A stretch of 64,000 nt of DNA from Marinilabiliaceae bacterium JC040 (GTDB lineage: Bacteria > Bacteroidota > Bacteroidia > Bacteroidales > Marinifilaceae). Location of the stretch: contig SNAP01000001.1 in NCBI GenBank assembly GCA_022496785.1, positions 248,001-312,000 on the forward strand, written 5' to 3'. The notes beneath the pieces are model-generated. The model was given only the letters and a program-made list of their open reading frames with translations. It had not been told where the DNA came from and searched no databases. Below, in pieces: positions 26,326-36,172 of this stretch (position 1 is its first letter; every line of letters begins with the position of its first letter). The position numbers and the translations under genes were made by a program.

Positions 26326-28119
26326 TTATCCTAATTTAAAGAAATCGTATACTATTTTCCCTTTTTGTTTGCCAATACATTCAATAATAGAATCTATATC
26401 GGCTTCTTTAATCTTGCCTATAGTTTTATATTTCTTATAAAGTTTCTCTTTAGTCTTATCTCCTATTCCTTTAATATTATCAAGTTCAGAACTTATAAAA
26501 CCTTTTGAACGTTGATTTCTATGAAAAGTGATAGCAAATCTATGAGATTCATCTCTTAATTGTTGTATTATTTTTAGAGTTTCAGAATTCTTATCAACAT
26601 ACATTGGGACAGGATCTCCAGGTATAAAGACTTCTTCTAGTTTTTTTGCAAGAGCTATAATATTTAATTTTCCGATTAGATTTAGCTTATCAAGAGCTTT
26701 TAAAGCAGAACTAAGTTGACCTTTTCCACCATCAACAATAACTAAATCTGGTAATCCTAATTCTTTATCTTCAAGACATCTTTTATACCTTCTGTAGAGT
26801 ATTTCTTCCATTGATGCAAAATCGTTAGGTCCTTCAACAGTTTTTATATTAAAGTGTCGATATTCTTTCTTAGCTGGTTTCCCATTTATAAAAACAACAC
26901 AAGAAGCAACTGGATAATTACCTTGAATATTGGAATTATCGAAACATTCAATTCTTCTTGGTTCTATATTTAAGTTTAAATCATTCTTCATTGTCTGCAT
27001 AATTCTTTTCATATTTATGTCAGACTTTTTAAGACTTTGTTGTTTTATAAATTCTCTTTTATAGAATTGAATATTACGTTTTGAAAGGTCTAAAAGTTTC
27101 TTCTTGTCCCCTATTTTGGGAACTATTATTGATGAATTAATATCCAAATCAATATCGAAAGGGACTAATATTTCATTAGAATTTGAATTAAATTTATCGC
27201 GTATTGCTACTATTGCATACGAAAGAATATCCTTTTCACTTTCATCTAATTTGCATTTAATATCAGAAGTATAAGATTGTATTACAGAACCATTTGATAT
27301 CTTAAAGAAATTGACAAAAGCATACGACTCATGCTTGTCTATATTGAAAACATCTACATTGTGAATTGATTGACTTACTATTATAGATTTAGATTTAAAA
27401 TCTTCTAATTTCTGAAGTTTCATTTTAATTTCATGGGCTTCTTCAAACTCAAGATTTTCGGCATATTCCTTCATCTTGCTTTTCATATATTCATTTACCT
27501 TGGATATATTACCCTTTAAAATGCTTCTAATTTCTTTTATTTGATGTAAATATATTTCTTCAGATATATTACCTATGCAAGGTGCTAAACAATTTCCTAT
27601 ATGGTATTCTAGACATACTTTATACTTCCTCTTTAGAATAGAATCTTCATTCAAATTTAACTTGCAAGTTCTTAATTTGTAAATTGATTTAAAGAGTTCA
27701 ATCAATATGTTTGCAAGATACACAGAAGTGTATGGTCCGTAGTATTCAGAACCATCATTTACAATCTTTCTAGTAACAAATACTCTTGGATATGCTTCTC
27801 TTTTTATACATATCCAAGGGTAAGTCTTATCATCTTTTAAAAGAATATTGTATCGAGGTTTATACTTTTTAATTAGATTATTCTCTAATAATAAAGCGTC
27901 ATGTTCAGAATCTACTAGTATAAATTTAATATCAGATATATTTCTAACAAGTATTCTAGTCTTTGGGGATTCGTGATTCTTTTTAAAATAAGAGTTGATT
28001 CTTTTGCGCAAATTCTTAGCCTTACCAATATAAATTATCTCATTATGGACATTAAAATATTGGTAGACACCAGGCTCTTCAGGTAAAGATAGTAGTATAT
28101 TTACTATATTTTCATTCAT
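26326..28119 (-). CDS. uvrC: Excinuclease ABC subunit C
   Basis: A 597-residue nucleotide-excision repair nuclease. The N-terminal GIY-YIG domain (PGVYQYF and IIYIGKAKNLRKR, about residues 15-45) makes the 3' incision. A UvrB-interacting UVR motif lies near residue 205 (EFEEAHEIKMKLQKLEDF). The RNase H-like endonuclease domain shows IECFDNSNIQG and LVIVDGGKGQL, and a helix-hairpin-helix pair (IKGIGDKTKEKLYKKY) ends the protein. It lies 3 bp downstream of ade and is convergent with the DAHP synthase gene. Confidence 0.95.
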   Translation of the reverse strand: MNENIVNILLSLPEEPGVYQYFNVHNEIIYIGKAKNLRKRINSYFKKNHESPKTRILVRNISDIKFILVDSEHDALLLENNLIKKYKPRYNILLKDDKTYPWICIKREAYPRVFVTRKIVNDGSEYYGPYTSVYLANILIELFKSIYKLRTCKLNLNEDSILKRKYKVCLEYHIGNCLAPCIGNISEEIYLHQIKEIRSILKGNISKVNEYMKSKMKEYAENLEFEEAHEIKMKLQKLEDFKSKSIIVSQSIHNVDVFNIDKHESYAFVNFFKISNGSVIQSYTSDIKCKLDESEKDILSYAIVAIRDKFNSNSNEILVPFDIDLDINSSIIVPKIGDKKKLLDLSKRNIQFYKREFIKQQSLKKSDINMKRIMQTMKNDLNLNIEPRRIECFDNSNIQGNYPVASCVVFINGKPAKKEYRHFNIKTVEGPNDFASMEEILYRRYKRCLEDKELGLPDLVIVDGGKGQLSSALKALDKLNLIGKLNIIALAKKLEEVFIPGDPVPMYVDKNSETLKIIQQLRDESHRFAITFHRNQRSKGFISSELDNIKGIGDKTKEKLYKKYKTIGKIKEADIDSIIECIGKQKGKIVYDFFKLG

Positions 28120-28122
28120 ATA

Positions 28123-29754
28123 TTATTCAAATAAATCTACAAAAGAGAAGCTTGAATAATCGAATAAACCATCAGCCCCTAGCTTAAGATTTGGTATTAC
28201 AATAAGACTCATAAATGCTAGAGTCATAAATGGAGACTTTATGGCACATCCTAAATCTTCAACCTTTTTTAGTAATAGGTTATAATCTTTATCAATAGTA
28301 TATATGTCCTTATTTGACATTAAACCTGCAATAGGTAATTCCAATAATCCCTTATCAGAATTGTTAACAACAGACATTCCTCCCTTAGCTTTTACAACAG
28401 AATTGATAGCTTCTTTTATATCAATATCATTAGTTCCTATAGCTAAAATATTATGAGAATCATGCCCTATAGAACTTGCAAAAGCTCCACCTTTTAGACC
28501 AAATCCCTTAATAAATGCAATTTGAAGTGGAATATTTGTGTACCTATTATGCAGTACAATTTTTAGAATATCCTTATCAATATCAGAAACAACATTGTTA
28601 TTTTCTACTTTAGGATCTATTAATAAACCATCAGAAACAAGACTTCCATCTTTAACATCTATAACTCTTAATCTTTTACCTTCTTGCATAGGGACTAGAA
28701 GCTCGTCTAATGTTATTAGTCTTGTATTGAAATTATTAATTAGATCTATGTCTTTATAAGGTATATTAACAGTATTGTTATCTACTACAGATTCTGAATT
28801 TATTACATTTTTAATGACATTAAAATCCTTAAGATTATCTACTACAATAAAGTCTGCAGGATCTCCTTCTTGTAATAATCCAACATTTAAATTATAGTGT
28901 TTTATAGCATTATAAGATGCTGCTCTTAATACATTAAAGATGTTTGCACCTTTGCTAATGGCTCTCTTAACAATCTTGTCAATATGACCTAAATTAAGTA
29001 AATCTTCTGGATGACTATCATCGGTACAGAACATTACACTATTAGGATACATATCAATTAATGGAAACAAATTATCAAAATCTCTAGAAGCACTACCCTC
29101 TCTAATCTGAATCATCATTCCTTTTTGAATCTTCATAATTGATTCTTCAATTGTAAAAAATTCATGATCTGTAGAGATTCCAGCTTCCACATATTTATCT
29201 AGTTCTTCAGAAGAAATATTTGGAGCATGTCCATCTAGAGGTAATTTATATTTTTGTGCAAGTTTAATTTTATCTATACATACTGGATCTTCGTTTACAA
29301 CACCAGGTACATTCATAAATTCACCTAAGAAATGATAGTGTCCTGTTTTAAACAAAGATTCAATTTCAACAGCAGAAAGAAGTCCTCCACATTTTTCAAA
29401 AGGAGTTGCAGGTACACATGAAGGAACACCATAATAAAATTTGAAAGGGACATTCTTAGAATTATTATACATATATTCTACTCCCTCGCTACCACAAACA
29501 TTTGCAATTTCATGTGGGTCTGCAACGACAGCAACACTTCCTCTTTTAACTGCAATTCTTGCAAATTCATTAGGAGACATCATTGTACTCTCTATATGTA
29601 TATGAGAATCTATAAATCCTGGTAAAATGAAATTATCGTATTCACTATCATTGATACGAGAAATTTTAAATATTCCATTCTCATTATACTCAATTTTACC
29701 TGGGAATATCTCTTTATTTACTATATCTACAATATTTCCTTTAACTTCTTTCAT
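28123..29754 (-). CDS. ade: Adenine deaminase
   Basis: A 543-residue amidohydrolase-superfamily enzyme that converts adenine to hypoxanthine. The metal-binding motif GFIDSHIHIES is near residue 45, followed by VADPHEIANV. LDGHAPN and STDHEF supply further ligands, and FCTDDSHPEDLL the catalytic Asp. The C-terminal IGHDSHNI is the characteristic adenine deaminase motif. The length matches the Ade family. It is upstream of uvrC with a 3-bp gap, and its 5' region contains a parS-like site at 29780-29795. Confidence 0.92.
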   Translation of the reverse strand: MKEVKGNIVDIVNKEIFPGKIEYNENGIFKISRINDSEYDNFILPGFIDSHIHIESTMMSPNEFARIAVKRGSVAVVADPHEIANVCGSEGVEYMYNNSKNVPFKFYYGVPSCVPATPFEKCGGLLSAVEIESLFKTGHYHFLGEFMNVPGVVNEDPVCIDKIKLAQKYKLPLDGHAPNISSEELDKYVEAGISTDHEFFTIEESIMKIQKGMMIQIREGSASRDFDNLFPLIDMYPNSVMFCTDDSHPEDLLNLGHIDKIVKRAISKGANIFNVLRAASYNAIKHYNLNVGLLQEGDPADFIVVDNLKDFNVIKNVINSESVVDNNTVNIPYKDIDLINNFNTRLITLDELLVPMQEGKRLRVIDVKDGSLVSDGLLIDPKVENNNVVSDIDKDILKIVLHNRYTNIPLQIAFIKGFGLKGGAFASSIGHDSHNILAIGTNDIDIKEAINSVVKAKGGMSVVNNSDKGLLELPIAGLMSNKDIYTIDKDYNLLLKKVEDLGCAIKSPFMTLAFMSLIVIPNLKLGADGLFDYSSFSFVDLFE

Positions 29755-29779
29755 GATATTATCTCATTATTGATTTATT

Positions 29780-29795
29780 TGTTCCACGTGAAACA
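29780..29795. promoter_or_regulatory. parS: parS-like ParB-binding site
   Basis: The 16-bp sequence TGTTCCACGTGAAACA matches the near-universal bacterial parS consensus TGTTnCACGTGAAACA at every defined position. It is non-coding, between ade and mnmG. parS sites are bound by ParB, usually lie near oriC, and often lie close to mnmG (gidA) or parAB. No parA or parB is in the window. A chance match of 15 defined bases is very unlikely in 64 kb. Confidence 0.75.
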
Positions 29796-29939
29796 ATTAA
29801 ACTATTGATATATACAAAATATATTATAATTGTAAATTTATATACAATATTATAAAATTAATCATATATTAATATATCTAAATAAAAACCAGTATAGTTT
29901 TTATATTAATCTAACTCATTTATGCATATAATAGTTATA

Positions 29940-31829
29940 CTACTTACCTAAGAGAATTAACAATACATTAATATCAGCAGGACTAACACCTGATATCCTA
30001 GAAGCTTGTCCAATAGTCTTAGGCTTGATTTTATCAAGTTTCTGTCTTGCTTCTATAGATAAGTTATGAACAGATAGATAATCGAACTTACCGTCTATAT
30101 TTAGCTTATCTAGACGTGATAGTTTTTCAGCTAGGATTCTTTCTCTATCAATATATCCTGAATACTTAATAAGAATTTCTGAAGCTTCTAATATTTCTAA
30201 TCTTCTATCTTCATCTATAGAATTAAGAGCCTTAGAAAGAGCAGGTATAGATTGAACTAGATCTCTAAGATGAATTTGAGGTCTAAGAACCAATTCACGT
30301 AATTTCATTCCTTGTTTTAAAGGAGTAGTACCTAGTTCAACAAGTCTATCATTAATATATGAAGGCTTTAATGAATAATTCTTACAGAAATCAATAAGGG
30401 AATCTCTTTGAGCTATTTTATCGTTTAATAATTTATATCTTTCCTCATTTACCAAACCAAGTTCATAACCAATAGGAGTAAGTCGAACATCAGCATCATC
30501 TTGTCTTAATAATATTCTATATTCAGCTCTAGAAGTAAACATTCTATATGGTTCATCAACACCTTTAGTAATAAGATCGTCAATTAAAACACCAATATAT
30601 GCTTGATCTCTACCTAAAATAAAATCAGGTTTATTATTTATAGAATTTGCAGCATTAACTCCTGCAATAAGACCTTGAGCCCCAGCTTCTTCATAACCTG
30701 TTGTACCGTTAATCTGACCAGCAAAATATAATCCTTTAACAAATTTAGTTTCAAGAGTATGAAACAAGTCTTGTGGATCGAAATAATCATATTCTATAGC
30801 ATAACCAGGACGATAAATCTTAACTTCTTCAAAACCTTCTATTTCTTTTAAAGCTCTTAATTGAACATCCCATGGTAATGAAGATGAAAAACCATTTAAG
30901 TAGCACTCATTAGTGTCTTGACCCTCTGGTTCAAGAAATAAATGATGTGAGTCTTTAGAAGCAAAAGTATCTAATTTAGTTTCTATACTAGGACAATATC
31001 TAGGTCCAATACTTTTAATAGTACCATTGAAAAGAGGAGAATCATTAAATCCAGTTTTCAATATTTCGTGCACTTTAGGATTAGTATGAGCAATATACAT
31101 AGACTTTTGTTTAAGTTTATGCTCAATTATATTTGGAAGATATGAGAATGTATAAAAATCTGTCTCTCCTTCTTGCTCTGTTAATTTAGAAAGATCTACA
31201 CTTCTTATATCTATTCTTACAGGAGTTCCCGTTTTCATTCGCCCTACAGTAAAACCATATTTCGACAATTGTTCAGAAATACCATAAGAAGAAGGTTCAG
31301 AAACTCTACCTCCCTCCCATGAAACATTACCTACATGCATAAGTCCAGAAAGGAATGTTCCATTTGTTAGAATAACTTTAGAAGCATTAAATTCAATACC
31401 TAATTGTGTTTTAACACCAGATACAATATCATCTTTAATAATTAATGAATTAACGCTATCCTGCCATAAATCAAGATTATCAGTTGTTTCTAATATCTTT
31501 CTCCACTCATTAATAAATACCATTCTATCGCACTGAGAACGGGGACTCCACATAGCAGGTCCCTTAGATCTGTTAAGCATTCTAAATTGAATACTTGATC
31601 TATCAGTAACAATACCGGCATAACCACCTAAAGCATCAATCTCTCTAACAATTTGACCTTTAGCAATTCCCCCCATAGCAGGATTACAAGACATTTGAGC
31701 TATCTTGTTCAAATCCATAGTAATTAATAAAGTCTTACATCCTAAATTTGCAGATGCACAAGCAGCCTCACAGCCAGCATGTCCAGCACCTACAACAATA
31801 ACATCGTATTTAGGTAATAAATCACACAT
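29940..31829 (-). CDS. mnmG: tRNA uridine-5-carboxymethylaminomethyl modification enzyme MnmG
   Basis: A 629-residue FAD-dependent enzyme that, with MnmE, modifies the wobble uridine of several tRNAs. The FAD-binding motif VVGAGHAGCEAA starts near residue 11. NPAMGGIAKG and GPRYCPSIE are signature motifs, and the C-terminal helical domain with ISGVSPADINVLLILL binds tRNA and MnmE. It lies 21 bp downstream of ybeY. The parS-like site in its downstream region suggests an origin-proximal position. Confidence 0.95.
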   Translation of the reverse strand: MCDLLPKYDVIVVGAGHAGCEAACASANLGCKTLLITMDLNKIAQMSCNPAMGGIAKGQIVREIDALGGYAGIVTDRSSIQFRMLNRSKGPAMWSPRSQCDRMVFINEWRKILETTDNLDLWQDSVNSLIIKDDIVSGVKTQLGIEFNASKVILTNGTFLSGLMHVGNVSWEGGRVSEPSSYGISEQLSKYGFTVGRMKTGTPVRIDIRSVDLSKLTEQEGETDFYTFSYLPNIIEHKLKQKSMYIAHTNPKVHEILKTGFNDSPLFNGTIKSIGPRYCPSIETKLDTFASKDSHHLFLEPEGQDTNECYLNGFSSSLPWDVQLRALKEIEGFEEVKIYRPGYAIEYDYFDPQDLFHTLETKFVKGLYFAGQINGTTGYEEAGAQGLIAGVNAANSINNKPDFILGRDQAYIGVLIDDLITKGVDEPYRMFTSRAEYRILLRQDDADVRLTPIGYELGLVNEERYKLLNDKIAQRDSLIDFCKNYSLKPSYINDRLVELGTTPLKQGMKLRELVLRPQIHLRDLVQSIPALSKALNSIDEDRRLEILEASEILIKYSGYIDRERILAEKLSRLDKLNIDGKFDYLSVHNLSIEARQKLDKIKPKTIGQASRISGVSPADINVLLILLGK

Positions 31830-31850
31830 ATATATATCTTAAAATGATTC

Positions 31851-32264
31851 TTAATTAAAAATGTCTAATGAAATATTTTCTTGTTTCGTCATTTCTTCTT
31901 GGTCAATATCAGTTTTATCATCAAAACCTATTAGATGTAGAATACCATGAATAACAACTCTTCTAAATTCAGATTCAAAACTAACATCAAAAGTTTTAGC
32001 ATTATCGATTACTGTATCTATACTAATAAACAAATCACCACTAATAATATCGTTTTCACAATAATTAAAAGTAATTATATCGGTATAATAGTCATGTTGT
32101 AAGTACTCTCTATTGATATTTAGAAGATAATCATCAGTACAGAATATATAGGTTATATCCCCTAACTGCTTATTATTCTTTTCAATAACTTTTTGAACCC
32201 AATCTTCAATACCAGTTAATGGTAGAGAATTTTCATCTATATCTTCGAAACAAAAATCAATCAT
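31851..32264 (-). CDS. ybeY: Endoribonuclease YbeY
   Basis: A 137-residue zinc-dependent RNase of 16S rRNA 3' maturation and ribosome quality control. The zinc motif reads HGILHLIGFDDKT. The two His of HGxLH are present, while the third ligand position has the D/K variation seen in Bacteroidetes homologues. The start is set at the ATG at 32264 (MIDFCFED), which aligns with the family; an ATG at 32288 would add eight hydrophobic residues. It is probably co-transcribed with mnmG from the promoter at 32330-32337. Confidence 0.88.
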   Translation of the reverse strand: MIDFCFEDIDENSLPLTGIEDWVQKVIEKNNKQLGDITYIFCTDDYLLNINREYLQHDYYTDIITFNYCENDIISGDLFISIDTVIDNAKTFDVSFESEFRRVVIHGILHLIGFDDKTDIDQEEMTKQENISLDIFN

Positions 32265-32329
32265 TATGCAAATATTAAAATATAACATTTACTAATATCT
32301 TATAAATCAGATATTAATCTTTAATGCTA

Positions 32330-32337
32330 CAAAGATA
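32330..32337 (-). promoter_or_regulatory. ybeY-mnmG -7 element
   Basis: Minus-strand TATCTTTG matches TAnnTTTG. Predicted start of transcription is near 32323, about 60 nt before ybeY. Confidence 0.55.
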
Positions 32338-32378
32338 TAAATAATACTATAATGACATATAAATAAAGAAATTTTGAA

Positions 32379-33554
32379 TTATCTTCTAATCCATCTAGAA
32401 GGATTAAGTTTGGTACTATTCTTCCATATCTGGAATTTTAGAATAGTCTTATGATCAGAATCATCAGTATATATTCTACCAATTTTAGACCCAATTTTTA
32501 ATTTCTGACCCTTTTTAATATAGACTTTAGAAAGATTAGCATAAACAGTTAAATAACTACCGTGTCGAACCATTACAATATTATTAAGTCCTGGGAAAAA
32601 GAAGACTTCACTTACAACACCATTAAAGATAGCATAACAGTTTGAATTTGTTTTAGTAGTAATATCAATACCATCATTTCTGACTTTAGTTTTCTTAGCT
32701 ATTGGATGCCTATGAACACCAAAGGAAGAAGAAATATAACCATTTTTGGTAGGCCAAGGTAATTTACCTTTATTATATACAAAGCGCTTATTTAGTTTCT
32801 TATTATAATAGGTATTTCTACTTTTTCTTTTAGCAGCTTCAGCAAGAAGAAGTTTTATTTTAGAATTTAAACGTTTCTGAGCTTTAAGTTGTGCATTTAG
32901 TTTCTTTTTTAGAGACTTAAGATTGATGTTTATAGAAGAAAGATATCTATTTAATTTTCTTTTCTCTTTTAATAGGTTGTTCTTTTGCTTTTGAAATTTA
33001 GCGTATAAAACAGTTTTCGATTTAAGTTGTGAATTTAAATTAATACTATCTTTTTCTAAGGAAGTATTTAAAGATATTATATCATCGGTAAGCTTATTAG
33101 AAAACTTAGTGTATTGCTTTAGATATTTCAAACGCATATACGCTTGATTAAAATCTTTTGATGAGAGAATAAATACTAAATTCTTCTTAGAAGATTTATG
33201 TAACCACGAATTATAAATTATTGCAGCATATTGCTTCCTTAATATTTCAAGTCGCTTCTTAGAACGAGAAATTGCTTTCCTATTAGTAATTATATTACTA
33301 TTTAGAATATTAATTTCAGATTGAATATTATTAACAAGAGCTTCTCTATTAGATATTTGTTTATTAACAAGATAGATCCCTTTGGAGGTAATATTCTTGT
33401 TTTTAGAAACTTGTTTTAAAAGATTATTAATCTTCACAATATCTCTATTAATATTTTTTCTTTCGTTCTTTAATTTAGAAACTGACTGAGAAAAAGAAAT
33501 AGAGAAAGAAAAGATAAGAATAAATAAAAGTATATATCTAAGTTTTATAATCAT
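32379..33554 (-). CDS. EnvC-like murein hydrolase activator (degenerate LytM/M23 domain)
   Basis: A 391-residue protein with an N-terminal signal peptide (to about residue 22), long basic coiled coils (about 25-245), and a C-terminal LytM domain (about 270-390). In the LytM domain the zinc-binding positions are changed. The HxxxD region reads RNDGID (Asn for His), and the final HxH region reads VYANLS (Asn for His). It should therefore not be a peptidase; like EnvC it probably activates amidases that split septal peptidoglycan. It overlaps DUF4292 by 4 bp at the end of the envelope operon. Confidence 0.82.
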   Translation of the reverse strand: MIIKLRYILLFILIFSFSISFSQSVSKLKNERKNINRDIVKINNLLKQVSKNKNITSKGIYLVNKQISNREALVNNIQSEINILNSNIITNRKAISRSKKRLEILRKQYAAIIYNSWLHKSSKKNLVFILSSKDFNQAYMRLKYLKQYTKFSNKLTDDIISLNTSLEKDSINLNSQLKSKTVLYAKFQKQKNNLLKEKRKLNRYLSSININLKSLKKKLNAQLKAQKRLNSKIKLLLAEAAKRKSRNTYYNKKLNKRFVYNKGKLPWPTKNGYISSSFGVHRHPIAKKTKVRNDGIDITTKTNSNCYAIFNGVVSEVFFFPGLNNIVMVRHGSYLTVYANLSKVYIKKGQKLKIGSKIGRIYTDDSDHKTILKFQIWKNSTKLNPSRWIRR

Positions 33555-34417
33555 TGCTTAATACGCTTATATTTTTTAGGAATTCTAAATGGAATACTAA
33601 GAGAATCTTCAAATTGAATACCACTATATTTGATATTACACTTTAGATTAGATTTCTTACTTTTAAAATCTAAATTAATAATTGATGGAAGAAGTTTAGT
33701 TTCGTATTTTTTATAATTGTCATACGAAATATTAATATTCCAATTATTATAAATATCAGTAATAAAGACTTTATGAATATTGAAAGTAACTGGATAAATA
33801 AAGACTTCTTGATTAAAAACTCTTCTATTACTTTTAGGAATTTTTTTAGAATTTATAAATCTTTTTTTCTTCCTTATATATTTGTTATCACTCATAAGAG
33901 ATAATACATGATAGTTTGAATATCTATTTTTGTTATATCTCAATTTATGAACTACAGAATGATTAATTGCTTGTTCATAATTCATAAGTTTAGCAATTAA
34001 AAAAGATTGTACTAGATCGAAATTTACTTTTGTTCCTATTTTATCAGAAAGTTTTTCATATGAAATTACTGAATACTGTTTATGATATCTATCCATAAAT
34101 GAAACAGAATCTTTAGCCATTCTTATTCTAACAACTTCAATACCTAAAGCAGCATTAAAAGACATCCAGATAGCACTATCTGAAATAAATCTAGCAGAAC
34201 CATTAAATGAAGTTTTTTTACCATTAAAATCGTAAATCACTTTCATTCTTTTGACTTTTAGAGCTTTAAATTTAATAGAATTGTTAATAACTGTTTTAGC
34301 AATTTCTTTATTTGAAAGTTTTAATCTTTTCTCATTTCTAACAAAATCTACACTTGAGCTACAAGCAAATAGAGTAGATATTATAAATATCAGAACAAGG
34401 AATTTTGAAATCTTCAT
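33551..34417 (-). CDS. DUF4292 lipoprotein
   Basis: A 288-residue protein with a lipoprotein signal ending LFACSS (Cys at about residue 19). The remainder is rich in beta structure and basic residues. Its position between a TPR protein and an EnvC-like protein is the conserved Bacteroidetes location of DUF4292. The fold resembles LolA/LolB-type lipid carriers in size and arrangement, but this is only inference. It starts 5 bp after the TPR gene and overlaps the next gene by 4 bp, so it is translationally coupled. Confidence 0.75.
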   Translation of the reverse strand: MKISKFLVLIFIISTLFACSSSVDFVRNEKRLKLSNKEIAKTVINNSIKFKALKVKRMKVIYDFNGKKTSFNGSARFISDSAIWMSFNAALGIEVVRIRMAKDSVSFMDRYHKQYSVISYEKLSDKIGTKVNFDLVQSFLIAKLMNYEQAINHSVVHKLRYNKNRYSNYHVLSLMSDNKYIRKKKRFINSKKIPKSNRRVFNQEVFIYPVTFNIHKVFITDIYNNWNINISYDNYKKYETKLLPSIINLDFKSKKSNLKCNIKYSGIQFEDSLSIPFRIPKKYKRIKQ

Positions 34418-34422
34418 TATAA

Positions 34423-36156
34423 CTATTTAAAATATTTTTCTTCTTTAATTTTTCTTTCTAATAATTTGGTAGACCCTGGTTTATTAAGAGCTTTATTCCA
34501 ATATATTAAGGCATCTTTCTTCAAATTATTCATATAAAATATATCACCTAAATGTTCTAATACCTCACCTGAACTTGGTTCTTCAACATTTAATAATCTT
34601 TTCATATAAAACAATGCTTGTTTATATTTCTTCATTTTAAATAAAACCCAAGCATAAGTATCTAAATAAGTAGGATCATCTCCTTTAAGCGTTAAACATT
34701 TTTGAATCATTTTCTCAGCCTTATGAAGATTCTCAGATCTAAGAGACAGGTAATAACTATAATTATTAAGAACTCCAACTTCATCAGGAGAAATAGTTAA
34801 AACAGCATCAAAAACATTGAAAGCATCAGCTACTTTATTTAAACCATATAAAGCTTCACCTCTAAAAATTAGTAATTGCAAAGCATAAACTTTATTTTGA
34901 ATATGTAGTCCTTCCATATTATCAAGCATCCTAATAATATCAGAATACCTTTCACTTATTAACAATGCTTGAGATTTTAATACATACGGCAAAATATGCT
35001 CAGGAAAAATATCTATTACTTTAGAAGTATGTATAAGTAAAGATGGATAATCGTCTATTTCACTATCTAATAAAATAAGACTTTCCCAATGTTTATATAC
35101 ATAAGGATTTAATTCACAAATCTTTATATAAATATCTCTAGCTTTATTAAATTTTTTAGAAAATCTATATAAATCAGCACTTAAAGCAAGATAGTATACA
35201 TTTTCTGGATGTAAAGATATTAATTTATTAACAAGTTCTTGAATATAGGATTTTTCTATATCTAAATCTTCATTATTAACAAGCAAATTAATAAGATACT
35301 TCACCATAAAAGGAGAATCGATATTATCTTTTTCAACAGCTAAAGAAAGGTATTTTTTATATGAAATAATATCTAATTTCTTTTTATAAAAATCAGCCAT
35401 GAAAAGATAAGGATAAGCATCTTTACTATTCAAATCGATAATCTTTTTATATATTTCCAAAGCTTCCTCTTCTTTGTTATTTTTTGAATAAAGGTTTGCT
35501 AAAAGGGCATAATATTCAAGATTTTTTGGATTTATCTTATATAATTTTTCTAATTCATTATTAATCTCATCGTAATACTTAAGATTAGATAAAATTTTAA
35601 TTTTTAATAGAGATAAATTTAAAGAACTACCTCTTTCTTTTTCAATAAAATTATAGACTTTTAAAGCTTGTTTCCACTTTTTAAAATCTGAAAAATACGA
35701 AGCTTCTAGGTATAAAATACTTATATCTTCATTATTTTCGGTATAAAGGGAATGCAATACTTTACAGGAATTAAAGATCTTCTCTCTTTTATAATATAAA
35801 CGAGAAAGTTCTAATTTATACCACCTATTATTATTGTTGTAATATACAGCATCTTCTAGATAAGAAATAGCTTTCTTTATTTCATTACTTGAATAATATA
35901 TTGAGGCTAATTCACCTCTTACTGCTGCACTAGATTTATCAATTTTTAGACATTTCTTAAACCATTTAATAGCTAATTTATTATTACCTATTAATTTGTA
36001 TTTAAGAGCTTCTATAAAAGCAAAATCAAAATTATTTATTTGCTTTTTAGATAATATATTTTCTTTTTCCGTTTTGCTTTTAAATATATGAATATCACCA
36101 GCATTTATATTTGAAAAAGAAATTAACAACAATAATAATAGTAGGTATTTATGCAT
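34423..36156 (-). CDS. Secreted TPR-repeat protein
   Basis: A 577-residue protein with a signal peptide ending SNINAGD, followed by more than ten tetratricopeptide-like helical pairs spread over the whole length. Examples are YYALLANLYSKNNKEEEALEIYKK and YLDTYAWVLFKMKKYKQALFYMK. TPR arrays scaffold protein complexes; the partner is unknown. The start is the ATG at 36156, 16 bp after the nucleotidyltransferase stop; the ORF to 36195 would overlap it. It is in an operon with flippase, dut, nucleotidyltransferase, DUF4292 and EnvC-like genes, which suggests an envelope role. Confidence 0.82.
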   Translation of the reverse strand: MHKYLLLLLLLISFSNINAGDIHIFKSKTEKENILSKKQINNFDFAFIEALKYKLIGNNKLAIKWFKKCLKIDKSSAAVRGELASIYYSSNEIKKAISYLEDAVYYNNNNRWYKLELSRLYYKREKIFNSCKVLHSLYTENNEDISILYLEASYFSDFKKWKQALKVYNFIEKERGSSLNLSLLKIKILSNLKYYDEINNELEKLYKINPKNLEYYALLANLYSKNNKEEEALEIYKKIIDLNSKDAYPYLFMADFYKKKLDIISYKKYLSLAVEKDNIDSPFMVKYLINLLVNNEDLDIEKSYIQELVNKLISLHPENVYYLALSADLYRFSKKFNKARDIYIKICELNPYVYKHWESLILLDSEIDDYPSLLIHTSKVIDIFPEHILPYVLKSQALLISERYSDIIRMLDNMEGLHIQNKVYALQLLIFRGEALYGLNKVADAFNVFDAVLTISPDEVGVLNNYSYYLSLRSENLHKAEKMIQKCLTLKGDDPTYLDTYAWVLFKMKKYKQALFYMKRLLNVEEPSSGEVLEHLGDIFYMNNLKKDALIYWNKALNKPGSTKLLERKIKEEKYFK

Positions 36157-36172
36157 TATAAAATTTAAAACA

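Noticed and set aside
29796-29939. Small gene or RNA between the parS-like site and mnmG
   Set aside because: Only very AT-rich DNA without an ORF, convincing hairpin or promoter; a weak AAAAAC/GTTTTT stem is not enough for a terminator call.
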